Assembly: GCA_903927685.1 (NCBI GenBank)
Contig: CAIYOB010000249.1
Coordinates: forward strand, 1 to 21,125
Direction of reading: 5' to 3'
Source of the DNA: an uncultured Planctomycetaceae bacterium
GTDB lineage: Bacteria > Planctomycetota > Planctomycetia > Pirellulales > Pirellulaceae
DNA: 21,125 nt
The stretch's first letter is position 1. Every line of letters starts with the position of its first letter. The translations under genes were made by a program, and so were the position numbers. Shown in pieces: positions 8,007 through 15,634 of this stretch. The notes under the pieces are model-generated. The model worked only from the letters and a program-made list of their open reading frames with translations, searched no databases and was not told where the DNA came from.

Positions 8007-11000
8007 ATGACCGCTCGTCGTCTGCGCTCGCGTCGTCAGACCCTCGCCCTGGCTGATCGCCGCCGTCGTCTTCTCCGCCTTCGCTGGCGGTCTCTCGAGC
8101 GGCTGGAGCCGCGGATGCTGCTGGCGGCAGACGACCCGTTCGCGGCCTATATTGACGGCTTTCGCGTGCTGCATCTGCTGGGAACCAACGCCTCGGAACA
8201 ACTGGTCGCGGAGATTCAGGACGAGAAGGGACAGATCGTCGTCAGCCACAGCTCGGCCGCTGGTACGGGGGCGTCCGGCGAGGCCGTCTTTCTGCTGGCG
8301 GACTTCGATCGCTTGAACATCATGGTGGCCGGTGGCGATGACTTTGTAAACATCGTGGATCCGGCGCAGACCCTGGACGCGGCCGGCAAGGTGCTCAGCC
8401 TGGACGCCGGCGCCGGCGACAACACAGTCGTTCTGACCCACGCACCGTTTCCGCAGGACACGGCCCGCAAGCTGGCCTCGCTATTGGACCTTTCGCAACA
8501 GATCGAGTCGCTGGCCAGCCGTGTTGCCGAGGCGACCTCGGCGGCGGTGGTGGCGGACGCGATCGGCCTGGTCGAACGCGTGCGAGTCAGCCTGGCGGAT
8601 GTTTCGCAAACGCTGGCGACCGAGGCCGAATCGCAGCTGTTCGAACCCGCCCGTGACTTGGTCGAGCGCGGCCAGGGCGAACTCGTGGACTTGGGACATT
8701 CGCTCGTCGACCGCCTGGAAGCTCTGGCGGAACGAAGCGAAGCCTTGATGCAGGAATTGACGCAGGAGTTCGAGCGGGAGGTCGGGCTTACTCCGCCCGA
8801 TAACGGTCGCGAGTCTCCCCGTGCCTCCGACGTCGAGCCCGACGCCGATCGTCCAGGCCCGACCGTGACGGAACCTGACTGGGCGCGGGCAGCCGCCGAA
8901 CAATTAACGCAAGACGGGCTGGCGCTGGGCAACGAGGCGCAGGATCGAGTGTCGCAAGCCGGAACGGAAGTCGCGAACGCGGCGGCCGTATTGGCGCAGC
9001 GGGCGGCGGTTTTTGAGCAACAAGCGGGTCAGCTGGCGGGCACCGGAGACGATCTGGCGGCGCAAGGCGAATCGCAGCTGACGGCGGCGACCGATCGCGT
9101 GCTGACTGTGGTCGCCGAGCTCAAGGCCTTCGCGGGACAACTCGAACAGGCCGGACGGGCAGTCCTCGAGGAGATCGCCCAAGCGGCCGCGATTTCGCCG
9201 GCCGCCAAGCAGAAGGCCGGCGGGGGCGCTTGTCAGGTCAGTCCGACGCAGTTCTTTGTCGGCGGCCCGGGCTTCGACTTTTTCTTTCCGATCTCAGCGC
9301 CGACTCAAAGCTGGTACATCAACGGCGGCGCCGGATTCAATATCCTGTTTGGCGGCCTCGCCGCTGACGAAATCCAGGGCGGGCCGAATACCGACGTCGT
9401 CTTCGGCTTGAGCGGGAACGACCTGATCCACGGCAACGGCGGCGTCGACCTATTGTTCGGGGAATTCGCGATCGACTTGCCTGCGCTGACCGGAAACGAC
9501 TGCGTCTATGGCGACGACGACGTGGACCTCGTTGTCGGCGACAATTTCCTGGAAATCGTGAGCTTCGGGACGACGGCGGGGGGAGATGACAATCTGCAAG
9601 GCGGCAAAGGCGTCGACCTGTTGTTCGGCGACGACGTCCTCGATGTCTTCGATCCCACGCATGCTGGCGGCCAGGACGTGATGGCCGGCGGCGACGACAT
9701 CGACGCGTTGTTCGGCACCGGCGGCGACGACACGATCCACGGCAACGATGACATCGACTTGGCCATGGGCAACGGCGGCAACGATCTCGTCTACGGCGAC
9801 ACGGGGCGCAATGTCACCATGCCTTGGTCGACCGTCATCCACATCGGCAACTTGTTGCTGGGCAATTTGGGCGATGACCAAGTGTACGGCGACAAAGGCG
9901 TCGACGTCATCTTCGGGAACGACGGGCAGGACAGCTTGTACGGCGGCGACCAGTTCGACGTCATGTTCGGCGGGGCCGACGACGACCTGATGTACGGCGA
10001 TGCCGGCGGCCAGATCGCCACCATCGCCAGCGTCCCCGTCCGCATCGGCAATGTCATGTTCGGCGGCAGCGAGAATGACAAGATGTGGAGCGGCGGCGAC
10101 CTGGACTTCATGCACGGCAACGACGGCGACGACGAGCTTCACGGCTACGACGGCAACTTCCAGCCGCTGGGCATCGACGCCGACTTGCTGTTCGGCGGCA
10201 ACGGCGACGACCAGTTGGAGGGCGACAACGAGTCGCTGTTGCTCGTCACGTCGCTGGATTGGATGTTCGGCGGCGACGGCGACGACACGTTGGACGGCGG
10301 CGCTCAGCCCGACTTTATGTTGGGCGGCGACCAGAACGACACCCTGCGTGGTGACAGCAATTCGGTATTCCTCGTCGCCTCGGCCGACCTGATGTTCGGC
10401 GGCAACGGCCTGGACACCATGGACGGCGGCAACAGCCTGGACGTGATGTTCGGCGGCAACCAGGACGACACCATGCAGGGCGACAATGAAGCGGTCCTGC
10501 TGGTCTCGCCCGACGTGATGTTCGGCGGCCAGGGCCAGGACACGATGAACGGCGGCTCAAGCGTCGACTTTGTCTTCGGCGAGGGGCAGGCGGACCGCCT
10601 GACCGGAGACTCCAACAACCTGGCTTTGCCCTTGTCGGCTGACTTCCTGTTTGGCGGGACGGGTGCGGACGACATGGACGGCGGCAACGGCCTTGATTTC
10701 CTGTTCGGCGGCGACGACGGCGACACGCTGCGCGGCGACAACAGCACCTTCGGCGAGCTTTCGCCCGATTTCCTGTTCGGCGAACAGGGCAGCGATGACA
10801 TGGACGGCGGCGCCAACGCCGATTTCCTGTACGGCGGCACGGGCGACGACACCATGACCGGAGATGTCGGGCTGGGCTGGATGGTGCTGTCGATCGATAT
10901 GCTGTACGGGAACGAGGACTGCGACACGATGCGCGGCGGCCGGGCCGCTGACTTCATGTTCGGCAACAGCGGCATCGACCGCATGGACGGCCAATGGGGA

Positions 11001-14000
11001 CCGGACGTGATGTCGGGCGGCGACAACAGCGACACGATGAACGGCGGCGATCTGCCTGACGTCATCATGGGCGACGACGCCAACGACCTGATCCACGGCG
11101 ATGACGGCCTGGACGTGATCTTCGGCGGCCTGGGAGCCGACTGCCTGTACGGCGACAACGGGCCCGACCTGATGTCCGGCGGCGACGGGAACGACTGCAT
11201 GCGGGGTGGCAACGGCGTGGACTGGATGTCCGGCAACGACGGCGACGACCTGCTGCTGGGCGACGCCGGAGCCGATTTCCTGTTCGGCAACGACGGGAAC
11301 GACAAGCTGGACGGCGGCAGCGGCTACGATGTGATCAACGGCGGCCCGGGCAACGACACGCTGTGGGGCGGACCGCAATCCGCCTGGCTGATCGGCGGGT
11401 CGGGCAGCGACACCAAGTACAAGAAAGCCAGCAGCGGCCTGGACTGCAACTGCCAATTGGAAGTCTGCCCGCGGTTCGACTTCGGCGATGCGCCGAACTC
11501 GTATGGGACCCTGCTGCCGACCGGTCCCCAGCACCTGGTGACCGGCCCGCGTCTGGGCAGCCTGATCGACATCGAAGCGGACGGCATTCCGTCGGTCGGC
11601 GCCACCGGCGACGACGCGTCGGGCGCCGCCGACGAGGACGGCGTGACGATTACCGGCCTGATGGTCGGCAGCGTCGCGACGGCCCAGGTTTTCCTGAGCA
11701 ACGCCTCGTCGGCCAGGCTGGACGCCTGGATCGACTTCAATCTGAACGGCGTCTTCGATCCCGCCGAGCAGATCTTCAGCAGTGCGATGCTCCTGGCCGG
11801 CGCCAATCCGCTCACGTTCGCCGTGCCGGTGACCGCCGTAGCCGGCAGCTCCTACGCCCGGTTCCGCGTGAGCACGGGCGGCGGCTTGGGACCGACCGGA
11901 CTGGCCGGCCCAGGCGAAGTCGAGGATTACCGCGTGACGGTCGAGCCGCCGCGGTTTGATTTCGGCGACGCGGCAAACTCGTACGTCACGCTGCTGTTAA
12001 GCAACGGTCCGCGGCACCTGCCGGGCGGTCCGCGCCTGGGGAACCTGCACGACACCGAGTCCAACGGCGCTCCGACTGGCGCCGCGACCGGCGACGACGC
12101 GGGCGGAGTCGACGACGAGGATGGTGTTGTGTTGGTGAACGTCGTGGTCGGCGGCGTGGGCGTCGCCTACGTCACGTTGAACGGCGCCGGGTCGGCCAGC
12201 CTCGATGCCTGGATCGATTTCAACATCAACGGGATGTTCGACCCGTCCGAGCAGGTCTTCGCCAGCACCGCGATCGTCTCGGGGTCGAACGTGCTGCCCT
12301 TTGCGGTCCCGTTCACGGCCAGTCTCGGCCCGTCGGTCGCGCGGTTCCGAGTCAGCACCACAGGCAGTCTGGGACCGACCGGCTTCGGCGGCGTGGGCGA
12401 GATCGAAGACCATCGGGTGACGATCCAACGCGGCCGCTTCGACTTCGGCGACGCACCGAACTCGTACAGTACGTTGCTGGCCAGCAACGGCCCGCGGCAT
12501 GCGATTGCCGGGCCGCGCCTGGGCAGCCTGATCGACGATGAATGGAACGGCACGCCGTTGGCCAGCGCCACCGGCGACGACGCCAGCGGCTCGGACGACG
12601 AAGACGGCGTGGTCCTGCCGACCTTGATCGCCGGCGGCACGGCCACAGCCACGGTGACGCTCAGCAACGCGTTGTCTGCCAGGCTCGATGCCTGGGTCGA
12701 TTTCAACTTGAACGGCGTCTTCGATCACCCCTCCGAGCAAGTCTTGAGCAGCACGCCGCTCGCCGTGGGCGTCAACGCGGTGCCCTTCCCGGTGCCGCTG
12801 ACCGCGACCGCCGGCGTTTCGTACGCGCGGTTCCGGGTCAGCTCCAACGGCGGCTTGACGCCCATCGGCTACGGCGGCCTGGGCGAAGTCGAGGACTACC
12901 GCATCGCGATCGAGAAGTTGCCGCAACTGGACTTTGGCGACGCGCCCAACACGTACAGCACCCTGCTGGGCAGCAATGGGCCCAGGCACACGATCGCCGG
13001 GCCGCGCCTGGGCAGTCTGATCGATGCCGAGGCGAACGGCGCGCCCTCGGTGGGAGCGACCGGCGACGACACAGCCAGCGTGGACGACGAGGATGGTGTG
13101 GCGATGTCGTCGTTGATCCCGGGCGGGACAGCGACCGTCGCGGTGGTGCTCAGCAACGCGTCCTCCGCGCGGCTGGATGCCTGGATTGACTTTAACGCCA
13201 ACGGCGTGTTCGACCATCCGACCGAACAGATCTTCAGCTCAGTCGCGTTGGTGTCGGGCACGAATTCCTTGACCTTCCCAGTGCCGGTGACGGCGATTCC
13301 CGGCGGCTCGTACGCGCGCTTCCGCGTCAGTTCCAGCGGTGGCCTGACGCCGGTCGGGTTCGGCGGCGCTGGGGAAGTCGAGGACTATCGAGTGGGCATC
13401 CTGCAGGCGCAGGAACTCGATTTTGGCGACGCTCCCAATACGTACAGCACGCTGTTGGCCAGCAACGGCCCGCGGCACACGGTCGGCGGTCCCCGATTGG
13501 GCAGCCTGATCGACATCGAGGCGAACGGCGCACCGTCCATTGGCGCCGTCGGCGACGACACGGCGGGAGTCAACGACGAGGAAGGCGTGGCGATGACGAC
13601 GCTGCTCCCCGGCGGTACGACGACCGTCGCGGCCGTGCTCAGCAACGCGGCCGCCGCGCAACTGGATGCCTGGATTGACTTCAACGGGAACGGCGTGTTC
13701 GATCATCCGGCCGAGCAGATCTTTGCCGGCGCCCCGCTGGTCGCCGGCGCGAACACCTTGACCTTCTCGGTGCCCGTGACCGCCGTCCCGGGCGGCTCGT
13801 ACGCGCGATTCCGGGTCAGTTCCAGCGGCGGCCTGACTCCGGTCGGCTTCGGCGGCGCCGGGGAAGTCGAGGACTATCGAGTGGGCATCCTGCAGGCACA
13901 GGAACTCGATTTCGGCGACGCTCCCGACTCGTACGGCACGCTGCTGGCCAGCAATGGTGCGCGGCATACGATCGGCGGGCCGCGTCTGGGCAGCTCGATC

Positions 14001-14903
14001 GATGTCGAGCCGAACGGCAATCCGACCTTTGGTGCGACGGGCGACGACTGGGCCGCACTGGACGACGAGGACGGCGTGGTCTTCGGCGGTCTGTTCATCG
14101 GTGGCAGCGGAACGGTCACGGTCGCGCTCAGCAACGCCGTCGCCGCCCAGCTGGACGCCTGGGTCGATTTCAATCTGAACGGAGTGTTCGATCATCCGTC
14201 CGAGCAGATTCTCGCCAGTGCGGGGCTGGTGGCCGGCGCCAACACGTTGACCTTCAGCGTCCCGGTGACGGCGGTGCTCGCCGTGACCCACGCCCGCTTC
14301 CGAGTCAGCGTAGGCGGCGGCTTGACGCCCACCGGCTTGGGCGGCGCCGGGGAAGTCGAGGACTACGAGGTCGCGGTCGAGAGGCTGACGCAACTCGATT
14401 TCGGCGACGCGCCCAAATCGTACCTGACCTTGTTGGCAGACAACGGCGCGCGGCACGTCCCGGGCGGTCCGATGCTGGGCACCGTGATCGACGTCGAGGG
14501 CGACGGCAATCCGTCCACATTGGCCGACGGAGACGACCTGCTGGCGTCCGACGACGAAGAGGGCGTGACGCTGCCCCCCGCAGCGATCGGCGGGATGAGT
14601 AAGATCACGGTGTTTGTGAGCGGTGCGTTGACCGGCTTGCTGGACGCCTGGATGGACTTCAACCAAAACGGCCTCTTCGACCCGTCCGAGCAGATTTTCA
14701 CCAGTGTCGTCGTGAGCGCCGGCACCAACAACCTGGCGTACAGTGTCCCGGCGACCGCGTTGAACGGACTCACGTTTGCCCGTTTCCGAATCAGCTCGAC
14801 GGGCGGGCTCACGCCCAGCGGTCTGGCTGCGGACGGTGAAGTCGAGGACTATTGGATCGATCTATTTCCCCCGCCGCCTGCCACAGGAGGACTTGCCGAC
14901 TAG
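8007..14903 (+). CDS. Giant secreted protein: LEPR-xLL signal, helical stalk, RTX repeats, seven GEVED domains
   Basis: A predicted 2298-residue extracellular or cell-surface protein. The start at 8007 has GGAG six bases upstream; an upstream in-frame start would add 28 unlikely residues. A very basic N-terminus leads to LEPRMLLAAD (residues 33-42), the planctomycete LEPR-xLL motif linked with export. About residues 150-410 are Ala/Glu/Gln-rich and probably helical or coiled-coil, broken by an acidic Pro-rich linker near 270-300. Residues about 438-1140 are RTX-type calcium-binding nonapeptides (GGxGxDxLx variants). A small cysteine cluster (LDCNCQLEVCP) joins these to seven tandem GEVED domains (about 1157-2288), each opening with [FL]DFGDA and closing with a GEVEDY-like motif. 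The C-terminus (FPPPPATGGLAD) has no dockerin, PEP-CTERM or LPXTG signal. The RTX part should fold on binding calcium outside the cell. Adhesion or matrix function is inferred; no enzyme domain is visible. Confidence 0.92.
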   Translation: MTARRLRSRRQTLALADRRRRLLRLRWRSLERLEPRMLLAADDPFAAYIDGFRVLHLLGTNASEQLVAEIQDEKGQIVVSHSSAAGTGASGEAVFLLADFDRLNIMVAGGDDFVNIVDPAQTLDAAGKVLSLDAGAGDNTVVLTHAPFPQDTARKLASLLDLSQQIESLASRVAEATSAAVVADAIGLVERVRVSLADVSQTLATEAESQLFEPARDLVERGQGELVDLGHSLVDRLEALAERSEALMQELTQEFEREVGLTPPDNGRESPRASDVEPDADRPGPTVTEPDWARAAAEQLTQDGLALGNEAQDRVSQAGTEVANAAAVLAQRAAVFEQQAGQLAGTGDDLAAQGESQLTAATDRVLTVVAELKAFAGQLEQAGRAVLEEIAQAAAISPAAKQKAGGGACQVSPTQFFVGGPGFDFFFPISAPTQSWYINGGAGFNILFGGLAADEIQGGPNTDVVFGLSGNDLIHGNGGVDLLFGEFAIDLPALTGNDCVYGDDDVDLVVGDNFLEIVSFGTTAGGDDNLQGGKGVDLLFGDDVLDVFDPTHAGGQDVMAGGDDIDALFGTGGDDTIHGNDDIDLAMGNGGNDLVYGDTGRNVTMPWSTVIHIGNLLLGNLGDDQVYGDKGVDVIFGNDGQDSLYGGDQFDVMFGGADDDLMYGDAGGQIATIASVPVRIGNVMFGGSENDKMWSGGDLDFMHGNDGDDELHGYDGNFQPLGIDADLLFGGNGDDQLEGDNESLLLVTSLDWMFGGDGDDTLDGGAQPDFMLGGDQNDTLRGDSNSVFLVASADLMFGGNGLDTMDGGNSLDVMFGGNQDDTMQGDNEAVLLVSPDVMFGGQGQDTMNGGSSVDFVFGEGQADRLTGDSNNLALPLSADFLFGGTGADDMDGGNGLDFLFGGDDGDTLRGDNSTFGELSPDFLFGEQGSDDMDGGANADFLYGGTGDDTMTGDVGLGWMVLSIDMLYGNEDCDTMRGGRAADFMFGNSGIDRMDGQWGPDVMSGGDNSDTMNGGDLPDVIMGDDANDLIHGDDGLDVIFGGLGADCLYGDNGPDLMSGGDGNDCMRGGNGVDWMSGNDGDDLLLGDAGADFLFGNDGNDKLDGGSGYDVINGGPGNDTLWGGPQSAWLIGGSGSDTKYKKASSGLDCNCQLEVCPRFDFGDAPNSYGTLLPTGPQHLVTGPRLGSLIDIEADGIPSVGATGDDASGAADEDGVTITGLMVGSVATAQVFLSNASSARLDAWIDFNLNGVFDPAEQIFSSAMLLAGANPLTFAVPVTAVAGSSYARFRVSTGGGLGPTGLAGPGEVEDYRVTVEPPRFDFGDAANSYVTLLLSNGPRHLPGGPRLGNLHDTESNGAPTGAATGDDAGGVDDEDGVVLVNVVVGGVGVAYVTLNGAGSASLDAWIDFNINGMFDPSEQVFASTAIVSGSNVLPFAVPFTASLGPSVARFRVSTTGSLGPTGFGGVGEIEDHRVTIQRGRFDFGDAPNSYSTLLASNGPRHAIAGPRLGSLIDDEWNGTPLASATGDDASGSDDEDGVVLPTLIAGGTATATVTLSNALSARLDAWVDFNLNGVFDHPSEQVLSSTPLAVGVNAVPFPVPLTATAGVSYARFRVSSNGGLTPIGYGGLGEVEDYRIAIEKLPQLDFGDAPNTYSTLLGSNGPRHTIAGPRLGSLIDAEANGAPSVGATGDDTASVDDEDGVAMSSLIPGGTATVAVVLSNASSARLDAWIDFNANGVFDHPTEQIFSSVALVSGTNSLTFPVPVTAIPGGSYARFRVSSSGGLTPVGFGGAGEVEDYRVGILQAQELDFGDAPNTYSTLLASNGPRHTVGGPRLGSLIDIEANGAPSIGAVGDDTAGVNDEEGVAMTTLLPGGTTTVAAVLSNAAAAQLDAWIDFNGNGVFDHPAEQIFAGAPLVAGANTLTFSVPVTAVPGGSYARFRVSSSGGLTPVGFGGAGEVEDYRVGILQAQELDFGDAPDSYGTLLASNGARHTIGGPRLGSSIDVEPNGNPTFGATGDDWAALDDEDGVVFGGLFIGGSGTVTVALSNAVAAQLDAWVDFNLNGVFDHPSEQILASAGLVAGANTLTFSVPVTAVLAVTHARFRVSVGGGLTPTGLGGAGEVEDYEVAVERLTQLDFGDAPKSYLTLLADNGARHVPGGPMLGTVIDVEGDGNPSTLADGDDLLASDDEEGVTLPPAAIGGMSKITVFVSGALTGLLDAWMDFNQNGLFDPSEQIFTSVVVSAGTNNLAYSVPATALNGLTFARFRISSTGGLTPSGLAADGEVEDYWIDLFPPPPATGGLAD
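9322..11415 (+). repeat. RTX (hemolysin-type calcium-binding) repeat array within the giant protein
   Basis: Dozens of nonapeptide units related to GGxGxDxLx run almost without break, for example GGNGDDQLE and GGDGDDTLD. Such units form parallel beta-rolls that bind calcium between turns. The array is interrupted at least nine times by short hydrophobic inserts such as NESLLLVTSLDW and AGGQIATIASVPVRIGN. Several positions carry Cys (NDCVYG, EDCDTM, ADCLYG, NDCMRG), which is unusual for RTX rolls. Confidence 0.9.
10257..10895 (+). repeat. Five 42/43-residue super-repeats inside the RTX array
   Basis: Protein residues 751-963 are exactly five consecutive units of 43, 42, 43, 42 and 43 residues. 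Each unit is four RTX nonapeptides starting with D (for example DWMFGGDGD and DTLDGGAQP) followed by a six- or seven-residue linker, such as VFLVASA, VLLVSP, LALPLSA, FGELSP or GWMVLSI. A related 44-residue unit and a half unit lie just before them. The regular size points to duplication of a 36+6/7-residue module and a structural period in the folded protein. Confidence 0.85.
11472..14871 (+). repeat. Seven tandem GEVED-domain repeats of about 160 residues
   Basis: Repeat units begin at about 11472, 11952, 12435, 12924, 13413, 13902 and 14391, giving periods of 480, 483, 489, 489, 489 and 489 bases. Each contains in order [FL]DFGDA, a GPRxLG motif, GDDxxxxDDEDGV, DAWxDFNxNGxFD, a YARFRVS motif, and GEVEDY at the end. 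Unit 2 is divergent at the last motif (GEIEDH). The joints between units 4-5 and 5-6 are almost identical in DNA, showing recent duplication or gene conversion. Confidence 0.92.
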
Positions 14904-15045
14904 TGCGTTGTCCAGGCTAAATGTTGGGGTGCCTGGGGTCGAGTGCAGCGAGCCCCCAGTGGCAAGAACTCGGGGCTCGCCATTCGTACCTCGTGGCTCG
15001 ACCCCAGCCACCCAACCCCAATTCTTAGGTTGGACAACGCACTAG
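14900..15045. mobile_element. 146-bp MITE-like element with 15-bp terminal inverted repeats and CTAG ends
   Basis: ctagtgcgttgtcca at 14900-14914 is the exact reverse complement of 15031-15045. Inside are nested inverted repeats: tggggtcgag (14934-14943) with ctcgacccca (14997-15006), and cgagcccc (14949-14956) with ggggctcg (14972-14979). The whole element can therefore fold into one long hairpin. There is no transposase gene inside. CTAG at both ends fits insertion into a CTAG target with TA duplication, as known for the IS630 family. The left CTAG overlaps the TAG stop codon of the giant gene. If CTAG was the target, the stop existed before insertion and the protein was not truncated. Confidence 0.75.
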
Positions 15046-15376
15046 TCACGGGAACCGCCGCGCGGCCGATCTTCCGTCTGCCGCGCCAGCGGGGCGATGT
15101 CCCAATCGTCCGGTACAAGCACATTCCCGTGTCGATGTAGTTCGGCGCTGCGTCCCCGTCATCGATGATCTTCACGCTACTGACCGTCCCCTGCAGTGTC
15201 AGATCGAACGGATTCTCGTTCGCGTCGCTGTTGACCAGCGCCAACGTCCCGTTCTTGTTGCCTGCCACCGACGTGTTGATGGCAATCGTGACCGTCGTCT
15301 CATCCGCCCCGCCAGCCGGTCCATCGTTGGCCGACAACTGGTCGCGAACGAACCGAACGATTTTCAAAATGGACAA
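15046..15376 (-). pseudogene. Decayed fragment of a planctomycete surface protein (choice-of-anchor-D-like domain)
   Basis: On the minus strand this stretch reads 'TTVTIAINTSVAGNKNGTLA', then 'NSDANENPFDLTLQGTV', then 'VKIIDDGDA'. This matches the typical planctomycete sequence in which an immunoglobulin-like choice-of-anchor-D domain (NNDSDENPFxFxxxGT) is followed by an 'IIDDGDAG' segment. Only about 85 residues are recognisable. There is no plausible start, signal or downstream domain, and the frame runs into the MITE-like element at 15045. It is therefore a remnant of a larger gene. Whether the mobile element caused the loss cannot be judged from this window. Confidence 0.6.
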
Positions 15377-15634
15377 CTATGGATCTGGCATGCCATGCAC
15401 TGGATGCAGCGATGAGATTCCAAATTAACCATCTGCAAACAAGGGCTTGCAGAGGTACATGTCGCAATCTCCTGGATTCGCCCCAATAATCGAGGCAGCG
15501 ATATTTGGTCACTCGGGTGCGAAATATTGCCCCTTGCCCCCTTGGCTTTGTCCCTGGGATTGGAGATAACGTACACAGGGGCACGCAGCGAGGACGACCG
15601 GGCACTCGCCGGCAAGGCCCATCGGAACACGAAC
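15377..15634 (+). other. Leader region upstream of the sigma-54 activator gene
   Basis: About 260 bp without a supported gene, unless the downstream frame starts at the upstream in-frame ATG at 15527. It contains the 10-bp palindrome tggcatgcca (15386-15395) and is less GC-rich than its surroundings, as expected of a promoter region. I find no convincing sigma-70 or sigma-54 promoter. Confidence 0.4.

Noticed and set aside
11997..14666. Long minus-strand frames (406 and 475 residues) opposite the GEVED repeats
   Set aside because: They repeat with the same period as the GEVED units because they are their mirror image, and they have no domain signature.
9331..14860. CRISPR array suggested by regular repetition
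   Set aside because: The repetition follows codons of a long open reading frame with protein-level RTX and GEVED motifs; there are no unique spacers between identical direct repeats.
14943..15140. Small plus-strand frame ending 'RLPRQRGDVPIVRYKHIPVSM' as a transposase remnant
   Set aside because: It starts inside the MITE-like element and has no recognisable transposase motif; the minus-strand surface-protein similarity explains this stretch better.
15386..15520. Possible sigma-54 promoters before the activator gene (tggcatgccatgca and tggtcactcgggtgc)
   Set aside because: The first has spacing two bases too short; the second has the right spacing but too few matches to the consensus.
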